Shown in pieces: positions 32,882 through 41,540 of a DNA stretch of 64,000 nt. The position numbers and the translations under genes are program-made. Under the pieces are notes generated by a model. It saw only the letters and a list, made by a program, of their open reading frames with translations, did not search any database and was not told the DNA's origin. Within the stretch, counting starts at the first letter, position 1, and each line of letters starts with the position of its first letter. Source of the DNA: Halorussus salilacus (GTDB taxonomy: Archaea > Halobacteriota > Halobacteria > Halobacteriales > Haladaptataceae). The stretch is taken from NCBI RefSeq assembly GCF_024138125.1, contig NZ_CP099994.1, positions 248,001 to 312,000 on the forward strand, written 5' to 3'.

Positions 32882-33889
32882 TTACTCCAACTCCACGCTC
32901 ACCCGCTCTCCACTCCTTGCCGACTCGTAGGCCGCCTCCGTGAGCGCTGTCACCGCCAGCGCGTCCCTTGCGGTCGCTGGCGGCGTCTCCCCGGTCTCGA
33001 TGCAGTCGACGAACGCCTCGGCCTTGTTCCGCTGTTGCTCGCGGTCGATGTACGGAATCACGGTGGTGCTGTCGGCGTCGATGCGGCTGATCTGGCGTTC
33101 TTCCCACTGGCGACCTTCGAGGTAGATTGCGCCCTCGCGGTCCCAGACGTGGACGTGTTCGCGCACGCAGGGCGCGTCGCTGTGGACGGCGATGGTGCCG
33201 TGCGCGCCGTTGGCGAACTCCACCGTGAGGATGGCGCGCTGGTCGACCCGGCCCTCGTCGTCGGCGAACACCATCTCGGCGCTGACCTCCTCGGGGACGA
33301 GGCCGGTGGTCCAGAGCACGCCGTCGATGAGGTGGCTCCCGGTGTCGTAGAGGTTCCCGCCGCCCGAGAGCTCGGGGTCGGTCCGCCACGTCTCCTCGAA
33401 CCGCGATATCCAGTCCTGGGTTATCTCGGCGCTCACGTACTCGGGTTCGAGGTCGCCCTGCCACCGCTCGCGCGCCGAGACGAACGCGGGGTTGAGGTGG
33501 CGCTGGTAGCCCACCATCAGCACCCGGTCGCTCGACTCGGCGCGGTCGGCGAGGTCGCGGGCCTGTTCGAGGTCGGTGGTCAGGGGCTTGTCGCAGAAGA
33601 CGTGGAGCCCTCGGTCCATCGCGTCGGTCACCTGCTCGTAGTGGAGGGTGTGGGGTGTCCCCACCAGCACCGCGTCGAGCGCCTCGACCTCCAGCATCTC
33701 GCGGTGGTCGTCGTACCGCGAGCCCTCGCCGACGTACAGCGTCTCGCCCGCGCTCCGCCGGGTTTCCCCGTCGATGTCGGCCAGCGCGGTCACCGTCGAG
33801 CGCGGGTCCTGATTGAACAACCGTCCCACCGTGGTTCCGATGAAGCCGCCGCCGATGACGCCGACCCTGAGTTTGTCCGAAGTTGACAT
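32882..33889 (-). CDS. Gfo/Idh/MocA-family dehydrogenase
   Basis: A 335-residue NAD(P)-dependent sugar dehydrogenase. 'VGVIGGGFIGTTVGRLF' is the Rossmann glycine motif, 'VFCDKPLTTDLEQA' contains the family 'EKP'-like motif (here DKP) with the catalytic Lys, and 'GGNLYDTGSHLIDGVLW' holds the catalytic D/H pair. It ends 26 bp from the convergent phosphatase gene. It may oxidise a nucleotide sugar or inositol-like substrate for the same glycan pathway. The ATG at 33889 gives the proper family start. Confidence 0.9.
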   Translation of the reverse strand: MSTSDKLRVGVIGGGFIGTTVGRLFNQDPRSTVTALADIDGETRRSAGETLYVGEGSRYDDHREMLEVEALDAVLVGTPHTLHYEQVTDAMDRGLHVFCDKPLTTDLEQARDLADRAESSDRVLMVGYQRHLNPAFVSARERWQGDLEPEYVSAEITQDWISRFEETWRTDPELSGGGNLYDTGSHLIDGVLWTTGLVPEEVSAEMVFADDEGRVDQRAILTVEFANGAHGTIAVHSDAPCVREHVHVWDREGAIYLEGRQWEERQISRIDADSTTVIPYIDREQQRNKAEAFVDCIETGETPPATARDALAVTALTEAAYESARSGERVSVELE

Positions 33890-33958
33890 GCGTACTCCCC
33901 CTCGCGAAGAAAGTAGTACGTCGTTCGACGGGGGGCCCCTTAATTCGTCTGCCCGGAG

Positions 33959-33996
33959 CGGCCGGAGACGCGAACCGAGGTTCGCGTCTCCGGCCG
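33959..33996 (-). terminator. 18-bp perfect stem-loop after the arylsulfotransferase gene
   Basis: Eighteen pairs with a 2-nt loop (33959-33976 with 33979-33996) lie 39 bp beyond the stop of the leftward gene at 34035 and upstream of the Gfo/Idh gene. The position fits a 3'-end hairpin. Confidence 0.65.
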
Positions 33997-34034
33997 TCAC
34001 GCGAGGGGCGCGGGTGTATCGGAGCCCTCCGCCG

Positions 34035-35405
34035 TCAGAGGCGACGACGGACCGAGTGGACGCCGAAGCGGGACCACCGCAGTTCCAGCAGTAGCAGAGC
34101 GACGGCGCTGGCGGCCAGCGCGCCCGCTACCGCCACGTCGGAGACGGTCATCCACGCCGGAGCGACGTAGAGCACCCCGTTGACCGCCGGTCCCGCGAGG
34201 AAGGCGACGACCCACGCGAGGCCCGTCTTCGACTCCATCTCGTCGTCACCGCCGCCAGCGTACTCGCCGGTCTCGCCCTCTATCGCGGCCTTGCTCCAGC
34301 CGCCCGCGCTCTCGTCGCCGGTGCCGAGGCGTTCGGCCTCGTAGGGCGTGGGGACGCTGACCTCCCAGACGACCTCGTCGTCCTCGTCGAGTTCGAGGAC
34401 CCGGTTGCCCTGCGAGTCGGTCACGAGCGTGTGGTCGTTCGGCAGGCGGTCGGCGTCGCGGGGCCACTGGAGGCGGTCGTCGGACCACTCCCAGCTCCGG
34501 CTCCACTCCGAGTCGTCGCGCTGGTACTCGACGACTCGGTTGTTCTCCGAGTCGGCGACGACGACGGCCGGACCGCCTCGCTCCTCGGGGATGTAGTCGG
34601 GGTTGTGTTGCTCGTAGAGGGTGTCGTAGGCGTCCTCTGCCCCGAGCGTCCAGTCGCGGTCGACGCCCTCGCCCGGCTCGACGAACGCCACGCGGTCGTG
34701 GTTGCGGAGGCTCACCATCACGCGCCCGTCCTCCAAGGCTTCCACGTCGTTGATGTGCGTCCAGTCGCCGGGGCCGCCCCCGCTGTCGTCGCGGTCGTAG
34801 TCCTCCTCGGCGTTCCATGTCCACTCGCGCTCGTCGGTCGTCAGGTTCAGCACGAACGCCCTGTCCTCGGCGATGTCGGCCACGAGCAGTTCCTCGTCGC
34901 CGACGCGGTCGACGTCGTGCCAGATGTCCCAGTCGGTGACCGCGGTGTGGAGCCGTTCGGTCTCGCCCGTGGTCAGGTTCGCGCGCTCGACGACCACCTT
35001 CGCACAGCCGTCCTCGAAGGACTCCTCGGCGCGGGCCGCCACGTCCGACGGACACGAGTCGTACCGGCTTCCGGCGACGTAGAGGACCGACCGCGAGTCC
35101 TCGGGGTCGGGGTCCACGTCGAAGTAGTTGCCGTACGTGTCGTTGTGGTACAGCGGCCGCCCGTCGGGCGCGAACGCGACGATGGCCGCGGTTCCGTCGT
35201 TCGCGCCCGGCGGGTCGGTCGTCACCACCGTCGCACCCGCGCGGTCGCCCGCGACCGGCTCGCGTTGCTCGAAGGGCCGGTCCATCTGCTCGGCGGCCGA
35301 CGCGGTCGCGTCCTCGGGGGCCTGTAGCCAGCCCACCGCGAGCAGGCCCGCCGACAGCGCGATGACGGCCAAGAGCGCCACGCGGAGCATCGTGCGCCGC
35401 TTCAT
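34035..35405 (-). CDS. Arylsulfotransferase-family membrane-anchored beta-propeller
   Basis: A 456-residue protein: N-terminal helix 8-27, an outside beta-propeller with repeated W/H motifs ('WDIWHDVDRVGDEELLVAD', 'DWTHINDVEALEDGR', 'YEQHNPDYIPEE', 'LQWPRDADRLPNDHTLV'), and two C-terminal helices (about 385-445). Its blade and His pattern place it in the arylsulfotransferase (PF14269-like) family, which uses a catalytic His to move sulfate between phenolic compounds; sulfated surface glycans are one possible use. A paralogue lies at 58481. The active-site His cannot be assigned with confidence. Confidence 0.78.
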   Translation of the reverse strand: MKRRTMLRVALLAVIALSAGLLAVGWLQAPEDATASAAEQMDRPFEQREPVAGDRAGATVVTTDPPGANDGTAAIVAFAPDGRPLYHNDTYGNYFDVDPDPEDSRSVLYVAGSRYDSCPSDVAARAEESFEDGCAKVVVERANLTTGETERLHTAVTDWDIWHDVDRVGDEELLVADIAEDRAFVLNLTTDEREWTWNAEEDYDRDDSGGGPGDWTHINDVEALEDGRVMVSLRNHDRVAFVEPGEGVDRDWTLGAEDAYDTLYEQHNPDYIPEERGGPAVVVADSENNRVVEYQRDDSEWSRSWEWSDDRLQWPRDADRLPNDHTLVTDSQGNRVLELDEDDEVVWEVSVPTPYEAERLGTGDESAGGWSKAAIEGETGEYAGGGDDEMESKTGLAWVVAFLAGPAVNGVLYVAPAWMTVSDVAVAGALAASAVALLLLELRWSRFGVHSVRRRL

Positions 35406-35483
35406 CGTTGCGCCTCTCGTTCGTATCGGTCTGCGTTCGGCGGGCGTTCCTGCTGTCCTCGCCCCGTTCCAGCGTCCGTCATC

Positions 35484-37481
35484 TCACTCCTCATCGGTTT
35501 CTCCGGCCGTCGATGCTCGCTCGGGGACGGTCCCGCTGATGACGTTGACGTACCCGTTCGCGGGCAGATACAGGCAATCGTACCCGAACTGACTGGTGAT
35601 CTGGTGGCTCTCCCACTTCATCTCCTCGGGCAGTTCGACCGCCGGTCCGTCGACGGCGTCTAGGTTGCCCGTTCCCGACCCGCCTCTAACGCCGGGCGGG
35701 ACCGCGTAGAGACCGTCGTGCGACCCGAAGTATCCGATATCTAGACGGGCGACCGTCGGATTCGTTCCGTGGTTTTCGAACGCATGCGGTATCTCCTCGC
35801 CGGATTCGAGTTCGTATCCACGACACCCCGCGGTCGACCCGACGTACACGACTTGGTCGTCCACCAAAGCGCCTCCATCGACCAGCACCGGTTGGGTGAC
35901 ATCCGGCAGGATGTACTGTCCGTCCTCCGCGGTCGTGATTGCTTCCGCTGGCACGATTTTGTCGTGGTTGAACTCGTTTCGGTGAATCGCCGTGACGACC
36001 GTCTTCGTCCATCGCTCCTCCCCATTCTCACCGTCGTAACAGTGAAGCAGGAATTTCGTGTCCTCACCGGCCCGAACGTGGCTCACGAGGACCAGCGCGT
36101 CCTCGGTCGCCACCCCGTGGGGAGTGAAGCGGAGGCCAGCCGAATCCTCCGTGTCGAGGTCGGCCGTCCACGCCGGTTCGTCGCCACCGCGCTCGTAGCG
36201 CCGGGCGGTCCCCTGGTCCCATGTGTACACCGCGTCGCCCGCGAGGGCGGTATGCTGGCCGTCGAGGCGACGCTCGCGCTCACCGCTCTCCCTGTCGAAC
36301 ACCGCGACCTCGTCGGGCAGGCCGACGTACAGCCGGTCCTCGGTCGGTACCATCAACGCGGAGTCCCGGACCCCCAGTGCGGCCTCGGTCGCGTACCCGT
36401 CGACCTCGACCTCGCGTTGCCACAGCTCGTCACCGTCGGCCGACCGGGCGGTCAGCGTTCCGCCCCCGAGCAGGTACTCGGTGTCCCCGAAGACGACGAG
36501 GTCCGCCGGGTCGTCAATCTCCTCCTGCCAGTACTCCTCGCCGCTCCACCGGTCGTACGATGCGAGGGAGTGTCGTTGGTTCCCCCACCGGAACCGCATG
36601 TATATCCGGTCCTCGGTGACGGCCATCGTCTCCATCTTCTCGAGGTCCACGTCGACGCCATCGGGTTTCTCGACCGGGAAGCGCTCGACGATTTCGGGTT
36701 CGGAGCCGATTACGCCCCGCGGGACCGACGGGCCGCCCCGGTCGCGCTCGCCGTAGCGGGCGGCGAGCGGTTCGCGCTCGGTCGAGGCGGTCCCGATGGA
36801 CTCGCCGTCGAGCGTGACCTCGTACGTGTCGCCGACCTCGACTTCGCGGTGGGCGACGAGTCTGGTGAACTCGTGAGTCTCGAGTTCGCCCTCGAACTTC
36901 CCGTCATTCCGTTGGGCGACCATCTCGTCGTAGTAGAACTCCTCGACGGGTTCGCCGTCTATCTCGACCGTCGGTTCGTACGACAGGGGGAACTCCGTCT
37001 CAGATGCAACCGTCACCCACACGGTGACGACTCCCCGGGTTCCGTCCGGCGAGGCGGCGAACGTGCCACCCGTCTCGCCCCTCACCTGCAAGTCGACCGC
37101 TTCGGTTACTTCGACCCGTTTCTCCCGGTCGCCTGCGGTCACGACGTGTTCGCCGGTCTCCTCGAAGGTGTACTCGACGTAATGATAGTTTCGTCCGTCG
37201 CCGACCGTTTCGCTGAAGGTCTCGACCTCCTCGCCGTCGACCGAGACCGTCACCTCTTCCTCCGCCTCCTTGCCGCCGGGGTTGGCCAACGTCAGCACGA
37301 TGTCGGACTCGGTACGGGCAATCAGTTCGGATTGGTCGTCGTGGGCCGGTTCGACCTCGATACGCTCGACTTCGACCGACCCCGTCAAGGGGTTCGAGAT
37401 GCCGACGGACGAACAGCCAGCGAGCCCCGAGATTCCCGTCCCGAGCGCCGCTAGCGCTTTCCGCCTCGAAAACCAGTCCAT
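35484..37481 (-). CDS. Secreted PQQ-like beta-propeller lipoprotein
   Basis: A 665-residue exported protein with a twin-arginine start ('MDWFSRRKALAALGTG') and a lipobox 'GLAGCSS', so it is likely Tat-exported and lipid-anchored at C23. Residues 35-250 are two beta-sandwich CARDB-like domains ('DIVLTLANPGGKEAEEEVTV'). From about 280 it carries blades of a PQQ/WD40-like propeller ('WSGEEYWQEEIDDPADLVV', 'RSADGDELWQREVEVDG', 'GENGEERWTKTVVTA'). A catalytic role is not supported; it is more likely a binding or assembly scaffold. Confidence 0.82.
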   Translation of the reverse strand: MDWFSRRKALAALGTGISGLAGCSSVGISNPLTGSVEVERIEVEPAHDDQSELIARTESDIVLTLANPGGKEAEEEVTVSVDGEEVETFSETVGDGRNYHYVEYTFEETGEHVVTAGDREKRVEVTEAVDLQVRGETGGTFAASPDGTRGVVTVWVTVASETEFPLSYEPTVEIDGEPVEEFYYDEMVAQRNDGKFEGELETHEFTRLVAHREVEVGDTYEVTLDGESIGTASTEREPLAARYGERDRGGPSVPRGVIGSEPEIVERFPVEKPDGVDVDLEKMETMAVTEDRIYMRFRWGNQRHSLASYDRWSGEEYWQEEIDDPADLVVFGDTEYLLGGGTLTARSADGDELWQREVEVDGYATEAALGVRDSALMVPTEDRLYVGLPDEVAVFDRESGERERRLDGQHTALAGDAVYTWDQGTARRYERGGDEPAWTADLDTEDSAGLRFTPHGVATEDALVLVSHVRAGEDTKFLLHCYDGENGEERWTKTVVTAIHRNEFNHDKIVPAEAITTAEDGQYILPDVTQPVLVDGGALVDDQVVYVGSTAGCRGYELESGEEIPHAFENHGTNPTVARLDIGYFGSHDGLYAVPPGVRGGSGTGNLDAVDGPAVELPEEMKWESHQITSQFGYDCLYLPANGYVNVISGTVPERASTAGETDEE

Positions 37482-37504
37482 ACGTAATCAATTTACGCTC
37501 TGTT

Positions 37505-37510
37505 AAAAAA
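37505..37510 (-). promoter_or_regulatory. T6 tract: terminator of the FG-GAP gene or TATA of the lipoprotein gene
   Basis: On the minus strand GTTTTTTAAC lies about 70 nt past the stop of the gene at 37579 and is centred 26 nt before the ATG at 37481. It could serve as a U-rich terminator for the first and as the TATA region for the second. Confidence 0.5.
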
Positions 37511-37578
37511 CGTATCGTTGCTGTGTGTACTTGCCCGTCGACCGGACTTCCCGTGGATTCGACCCTGCCGCGAACACC

Positions 37579-38808
37579 TCACTCCGAGTAGTCGAGCGCC
37601 GCGACCCGGCCGTCGCCGTACATCACGACCGCCTCGTCGCTCCCGTCGTCGTCGATATCGGCGAGCGTCGGGTACTTGTAGATGGGAACGTCGCGCTCGT
37701 AGGTCGCCAGCACCTCCCCCGAGTCGGGCGCGACGACCGAGACGCTGCCGTCGTTTCCGACCGCGAGGAGTTCGGGCGAGCCGTCGCCGTCGAGGTCGCC
37801 GAGCGCGGGCGGGGGCATCATCTGCACGTCGGCGTTCGTCAGCGTGGTCTCCCACTCGATATCGCCCGATTCGGCGTCGACGGACCGCAGGACGCCGTCC
37901 TTGGCGACCGCGTACACCTCCGGCGTCCCGTCGTCGTCGCCGTCGCCGACGGCGTTGACCGCGGCGTAGTCCCCGAAGTCGTGTCGCCACGTCCGGTTGC
38001 CGTCGCCCTCGTAGGCGACGACTTCGCCGCGGGTCGTCGCCGCGACCGCGAGCGGGTCGCCGTCGACTTCGCCCGCGGTCAGCCACGCGACCCCGTGGTC
38101 GGTGGAGCGTTCCCAGACCGTCTCTCCCTCGCCGTCGAGGACCGTGACCGCGCCGCCCTCCGCGGGTGCAGACCCAACGACCAGTTCCTCGCCGCCGTCG
38201 CCGTCGAAGTCGGCGAGCGCGGGGTTGGCCCACGTCATCCCCAGCTCTCGGGACCACGCCGTCGTGCCGTTTTCGTGGACCACGAACAGTTCGCCCTGCA
38301 CGTCGGCGACGACTATCTCCTCGCCCTCGCCGGGTGCGAAGTCGGCGACGATGGGCCGGGTGTACCCGTAGGAACTGAGTTCGTGGCGGAACTCCTCGTC
38401 GCCGGTCGCGGGGTCGAACCCCGAGACGACGTTCTCGGTGGTCGCGGCGAACACCGCCCGGTCGCCGTCGCCGCCGAGGTCGGCGACCGCGGGGTCGGCG
38501 ACCGCGTGGACGGTACAGTTCTCGGGCGGGACGGGGTGGGTCCACCGGGTCGACCCGTCCCCGGCGTCGAGCGCGACCAGTCCGCACTCGTCGGTGTCGG
38601 CCCTGCCGCTGACCGGCGCGTAGACGCGCGTCTCGCCGTCGATTTCGGCCACCGCTGGCGCGTGGTGATTGCCCTGCATGTCGCGGGCGGTGTCGCTGAC
38701 CCACCGCTCGCTGAGCGTGCCGCCGCCAAGCTGGGTCGCGCCGTAGGCCGCCACGCCCCCGAGCGCGAGGACGACGCCCACGAGCGCGAGGGCAGTCCGG
38801 GTCCGCAT
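37579..38808 (-). CDS. FG-GAP/VCBS-type beta-propeller, membrane-anchored
   Basis: A 409-residue protein with one N-terminal helix ('TALALVGVVLALGGVAAYGA') and an outside seven-blade propeller. The repeated Ca-binding signatures include 'ADFDGDGGEELVV', 'GDLDGDGSPELLAV', 'ADIDDDGSDEAVVM' and 'AVADLGGDGDRAVF' (integrin-alpha/FG-GAP-like DxDxDG). The ATG at 38808 directly precedes the helix. It shares strand and a short gap (about 97 bp) with the lipoprotein gene. It probably binds a surface polymer. Confidence 0.85.
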   Translation of the reverse strand: MRTRTALALVGVVLALGGVAAYGATQLGGGTLSERWVSDTARDMQGNHHAPAVAEIDGETRVYAPVSGRADTDECGLVALDAGDGSTRWTHPVPPENCTVHAVADPAVADLGGDGDRAVFAATTENVVSGFDPATGDEEFRHELSSYGYTRPIVADFAPGEGEEIVVADVQGELFVVHENGTTAWSRELGMTWANPALADFDGDGGEELVVGSAPAEGGAVTVLDGEGETVWERSTDHGVAWLTAGEVDGDPLAVAATTRGEVVAYEGDGNRTWRHDFGDYAAVNAVGDGDDDGTPEVYAVAKDGVLRSVDAESGDIEWETTLTNADVQMMPPPALGDLDGDGSPELLAVGNDGSVSVVAPDSGEVLATYERDVPIYKYPTLADIDDDGSDEAVVMYGDGRVAALDYSE

Positions 38809-38912
38809 CGTCCGGGGGTTGGTATCGGGAGGCCAAAAGCGCATTTATCGGCCGCGGAGAAGCGGGAACCGAGAGGATTTCGGCCTGTTCGACTTTCCTC
38901 CCGGCGCGCGCT

Positions 38913-39026
38913 GGCGTGACGCCGCGGTTTGGCGTCACGCCCTCATGCGCGAGGGATGAAGTGAACGCGCGACCGCAGGGAGCGCGTGAGCGAATCGGCT
39001 GGGGAGGTGTGTGGCCTGCGGTCGCG
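38913..39026 (+). other. Noncoding element with two stems and a conserved-looking G-rich loop
   Basis: The first stem pairs GGCGTGACGCC (38913-38923) with GGCGTCACGCC (38931-38941). The second has 12 perfect pairs (38968-38979 with 39015-39026) enclosing a 35-nt loop that contains GAGCGAATCGGCTGGGGAGG. From memory similar loop sequences occur repeatedly in haloarchaeal genomes; I could not verify this. It is a repeated intergenic element or a small RNA. Confidence 0.5.
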
Positions 39027-39194
39027 GTGCGGTTCTCATAGGTACCGGGAGTAGCTAGCTCCTGATCGAACCGGCACACCAGAGTTATTCGAAGCGAGAC
39101 CCGACGAAATATCCCGCATCAGCAACTTTAGCACAGGAATTCGACTCTCTATCAAAGGTAATTTCATTTGTTATTGAAGTATGGTAATAATGTG

Positions 39195-39207
39195 CGACTT
39201 ATAGTCG
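39195..39207 (+). promoter_or_regulatory. TATA box inside a short inverted repeat
   Basis: CGACTTATAGTCG has 5-bp arms around TAT and lies 40 nt before the ATG at 39247, at the end of an AT-rich stretch. It may be a promoter occluded by a dimeric regulator. Confidence 0.5.
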
Positions 39208-39246
39208 GCAACAACGCACTTGCCCGACGCCGCCGTCCCCGCTCAC

Positions 39247-39795
39247 ATGGCAACGATTCTCGGCATCGAAGTGGACGGCGGAGCCGTCATCGCGGGCGAC
39301 CGACTCCTCGCCGAGGGCGGCACCGTCAGGAGCGAGAACGAGCGCCGCGTCTTCGACTTCGGGGACCTCGGCGCGGCCGCCGTCGGCGACTCGGGCGACG
39401 TGGACGAGTTCGAGCGTCGGCTCGAATCCGAGGTACGGGACCACGAGACCCAGCACGGCGACCCGATGACGCTCACCCGGTTCGCCAGCCTCGCGTCCGA
39501 TATCGCCGGAGAGCTCGGCGTCGAGGCCGTCGTGGTCGGCCGCGACGACCGCGAGGTCGCCCGGGTCCGGGCCATCGGGGCCGACGGTGGGGTCCTGACG
39601 GACCCGACCGTCGCGCTCGGGAGCGGCGCGCAGGTCGCCGCGGGCATCCTCGACGGGGCCGACCGCGCCGTGAGCCTCGACGCGGGCGAGCGGTTGGCCC
39701 GCGAGGTCCTCGACACCGTCGCCGAGCGCGACACCGGGACCGGCGGCGAGGTCGACGCGTTCGCGCTCGGCGACGACGCCGACCGCCTCGGGTAG
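39247..39795 (+). CDS. Proteasome-fold (20S A/B-like) protein
   Basis: A 182-residue Ntn-hydrolase-fold protein. 'MATILGIEVDGGAVIAGD' imitates a proteasome beta-subunit start (TTxxGI..GGVVxAxD), with a Thr at position 3 that would become N-terminal only after removal of two residues. 'GDLGAAAVGDSGDVDEFERRLE' corresponds to the beta-strand/helix after the active site. The equivalent of the catalytic Lys33 is not evident (the strand reads 'FDFGDLG'). It is therefore probably an inactive or altered paralogue rather than the true PsmB. The SelW-like gene follows 66 bp later. Confidence 0.75.
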   Translation: MATILGIEVDGGAVIAGDRLLAEGGTVRSENERRVFDFGDLGAAAVGDSGDVDEFERRLESEVRDHETQHGDPMTLTRFASLASDIAGELGVEAVVVGRDDREVARVRAIGADGGVLTDPTVALGSGAQVAAGILDGADRAVSLDAGERLAREVLDTVAERDTGTGGEVDAFALGDDADRLG

Positions 39796-39861
39796 GGCGT
39801 CGACCGCCTCGGATAGGCCGACCTTCTTTTAAGTGGATGGGGGTTCTGGCTCCGAACGCAC

Positions 39862-40098
39862 ATGACGGCAATCGAGATAGAATACTGCGTGCCCTGCGGC
39901 ATGCTCGACCGCGCACAGGACGTTCAGCACGCCCTGCTCGAAGAGTACGGCGAGCGACTCGACTCGGTCGCGCTGGTGACCGGGGACGGCGGCGTCTTCG
40001 AGGTTCGGGCCGACGGCGAGACGGTCTTCGACAAGGACGACGACGAGTACGACGTGGACGCCATCGTCGAGTCGGTCGGCGAGAGCGCCACGGCGTAG
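39862..40098 (+). CDS. SelW/Rdx-family thioredoxin-like protein
   Basis: A 78-residue protein with 'IEIEYCVPCGMLDRAQDV', the CxxC redox motif (C9-V-P-C12) at the start of helix 1, as in SelW/SelT/Rdx proteins where the second or first position can be selenocysteine. Here both are cysteines. 'ALVTGDGGVFEVRADGETVFDK' is the family's GxFEV block. It probably acts as a thiol oxidoreductase. It may be co-transcribed with the proteasome-fold gene. Confidence 0.85.
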   Translation: MTAIEIEYCVPCGMLDRAQDVQHALLEEYGERLDSVALVTGDGGVFEVRADGETVFDKDDDEYDVDAIVESVGESATA

Positions 40099-40318
40099 CG
40101 AGGTTACGCGACGCCTGACGCCGACGCCGTGTCGAGTCGGTCACAAAACCGTACTGAGGATTTATGCCGGTCCCCGTGGTCCGACCGCCCGGGGGCTACG
40201 GAATGAGTACCAGTCAGTACGGGGGAGATGTGCCAGCGACAGGTGCCGACGAACGACGCGACAGGCACCGATTGACGCCGCGTTCGGGAGCGCGTTCGAC
40301 CGCGCGGAGGTGGTCGGC

Positions 40319-41482
40319 GTGAAGCTCGCGATGATCGGCTTCGGACAGGCTGGCGGGAAAATCGTCGACAAGTTCATCGAGTACGACGACCGGACCGGCA
40401 GTCAGGCGGTCCGGTCGGCGGTGGCGGTCAACACCGCGAAGGCAGACCTCGTGGGACTGGAGTACGTCCCCGAGGAGAATCAGGTCCTCATCGGGCAGTC
40501 GCGCGTGAAGGGTCACGGCGTGGGTGCCGACAACGAACTCGGCGCGGAACTCGCCGAGGAGGACATCGACGAGGTGCAGGGCGCGGTCGACAACGTGCCC
40601 GTCCACGACATCGACGCGTTCCTCGTCGTGGCCGGACTCGGCGGCGGGACCGGATCGGGGGGCGCGCCCGTGCTGGCGAAGTACCTCAAGCGCATCTACA
40701 CCGAGCCCGTCTACGGTCTGGGCGTCCTGCCGGGCCGCGACGAGGGCGGCATCTACACGCTCAACGCCGCGCGGTCGTTCCAGACGTTCACCCGCGAGGT
40801 CGACAACCTCCTCGTGTTCGACAACGACGCGTGGCGCGAGTCGGGCGAGAGCATGGGCGGGGGCTACGACCGCATCAACGAGGAAATCGTCCGGCGGTTC
40901 GGCATCCTGTTCGGCGCGGGCGAGGTCGCCGGGAGCGAGGAGGTCGGCGAGAGCGTGGTGGATTCGAGCGAGGTCATCAACACCCTCGCGACCGGCGGCG
41001 TCTCGACGGTCGGCTACGCCGCCGAGGAGGTCGAGAACGACACCGGCCTGCTCTCGCGGTTCAAGAGCGACGACGGCGTGGACTCGACCCACGCCACCAA
41101 CCGCATCACCAGCCTCGTCCGGAAGGCGGCGCTCGGGCGGCTCACCCTGCCCTGCGAGATAGAGAGCGCAGACCGGTCGCTGCTCGTCGCGAGCGGCCCC
41201 TCGCGGTACCTCAACCGGAAGGGCATCGAGAAGGGCCGCAAGTGGCTGGAGAACCAGACCGGGTCGATGGAGGTCCGGGGCGGCGACTACCCGGTCGAGG
41301 ACTCGGACCACGTCGCGGGCGTGGTCCTCCTGTCGGGCGTCTCGGACGTGCCCCGAGTGGAGGAGCTCCAAGATGTGGCGGTCGAGACGCAGGACAACAT
41401 CTCGGGCATCGAGGCCGAGAGTCGGGAGGAGACGACCGCGCTCATCGAGGACGACGACGGCGAACTCGACCCGCTGTTCTGA
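40319..41482 (+). CDS. cetZ: CetZ-family tubulin-like GTPase
   Basis: A 387-residue tubulin/FtsZ-superfamily protein that controls haloarchaeal cell shape. 'KLAMIGFGQAGGKIVDKF' is the CetZ N-terminus, 'AGLGGGTGSGGAPVLA' the tubulin signature (GGGTGSG), 'NTAKADL' contacts nucleotide, and 'GGVSTVGYAAEEVE' and 'TNRITSLVRKAAL' are conserved CetZ blocks. It ends in an acidic 'EDDDGELDPLF' tail. The closeness of the start to CetZ1 suggests the CetZ1 group. GTG at 40319 ('MKLAMIG') is preferred over the GTG at 40310. A TATA-like GATTTATGC lies at 40159. A 39-codon frame at 40203-40322 overlaps the start. Confidence 0.93.
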   Translation: MKLAMIGFGQAGGKIVDKFIEYDDRTGSQAVRSAVAVNTAKADLVGLEYVPEENQVLIGQSRVKGHGVGADNELGAELAEEDIDEVQGAVDNVPVHDIDAFLVVAGLGGGTGSGGAPVLAKYLKRIYTEPVYGLGVLPGRDEGGIYTLNAARSFQTFTREVDNLLVFDNDAWRESGESMGGGYDRINEEIVRRFGILFGAGEVAGSEEVGESVVDSSEVINTLATGGVSTVGYAAEEVENDTGLLSRFKSDDGVDSTHATNRITSLVRKAALGRLTLPCEIESADRSLLVASGPSRYLNRKGIEKGRKWLENQTGSMEVRGGDYPVEDSDHVAGVVLLSGVSDVPRVEELQDVAVETQDNISGIEAESREETTALIEDDDGELDPLF

Positions 41483-41540
41483 GACCGAATTCCGCGCTTT
41501 CGTTCTCTGGGTCGGAAGTGGCCGACCCATCTACAGCGTG

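Larger units (their letters stand above)
38809..39246. other. Gene-free divergent region
   Basis: No gene is visible in 438 bp. It contains a GC-rich noncoding element with two stems (38913-39026), then a markedly AT-rich stretch (39060-39215) with the promoter of the proteasome-fold gene. Confidence 0.7.
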
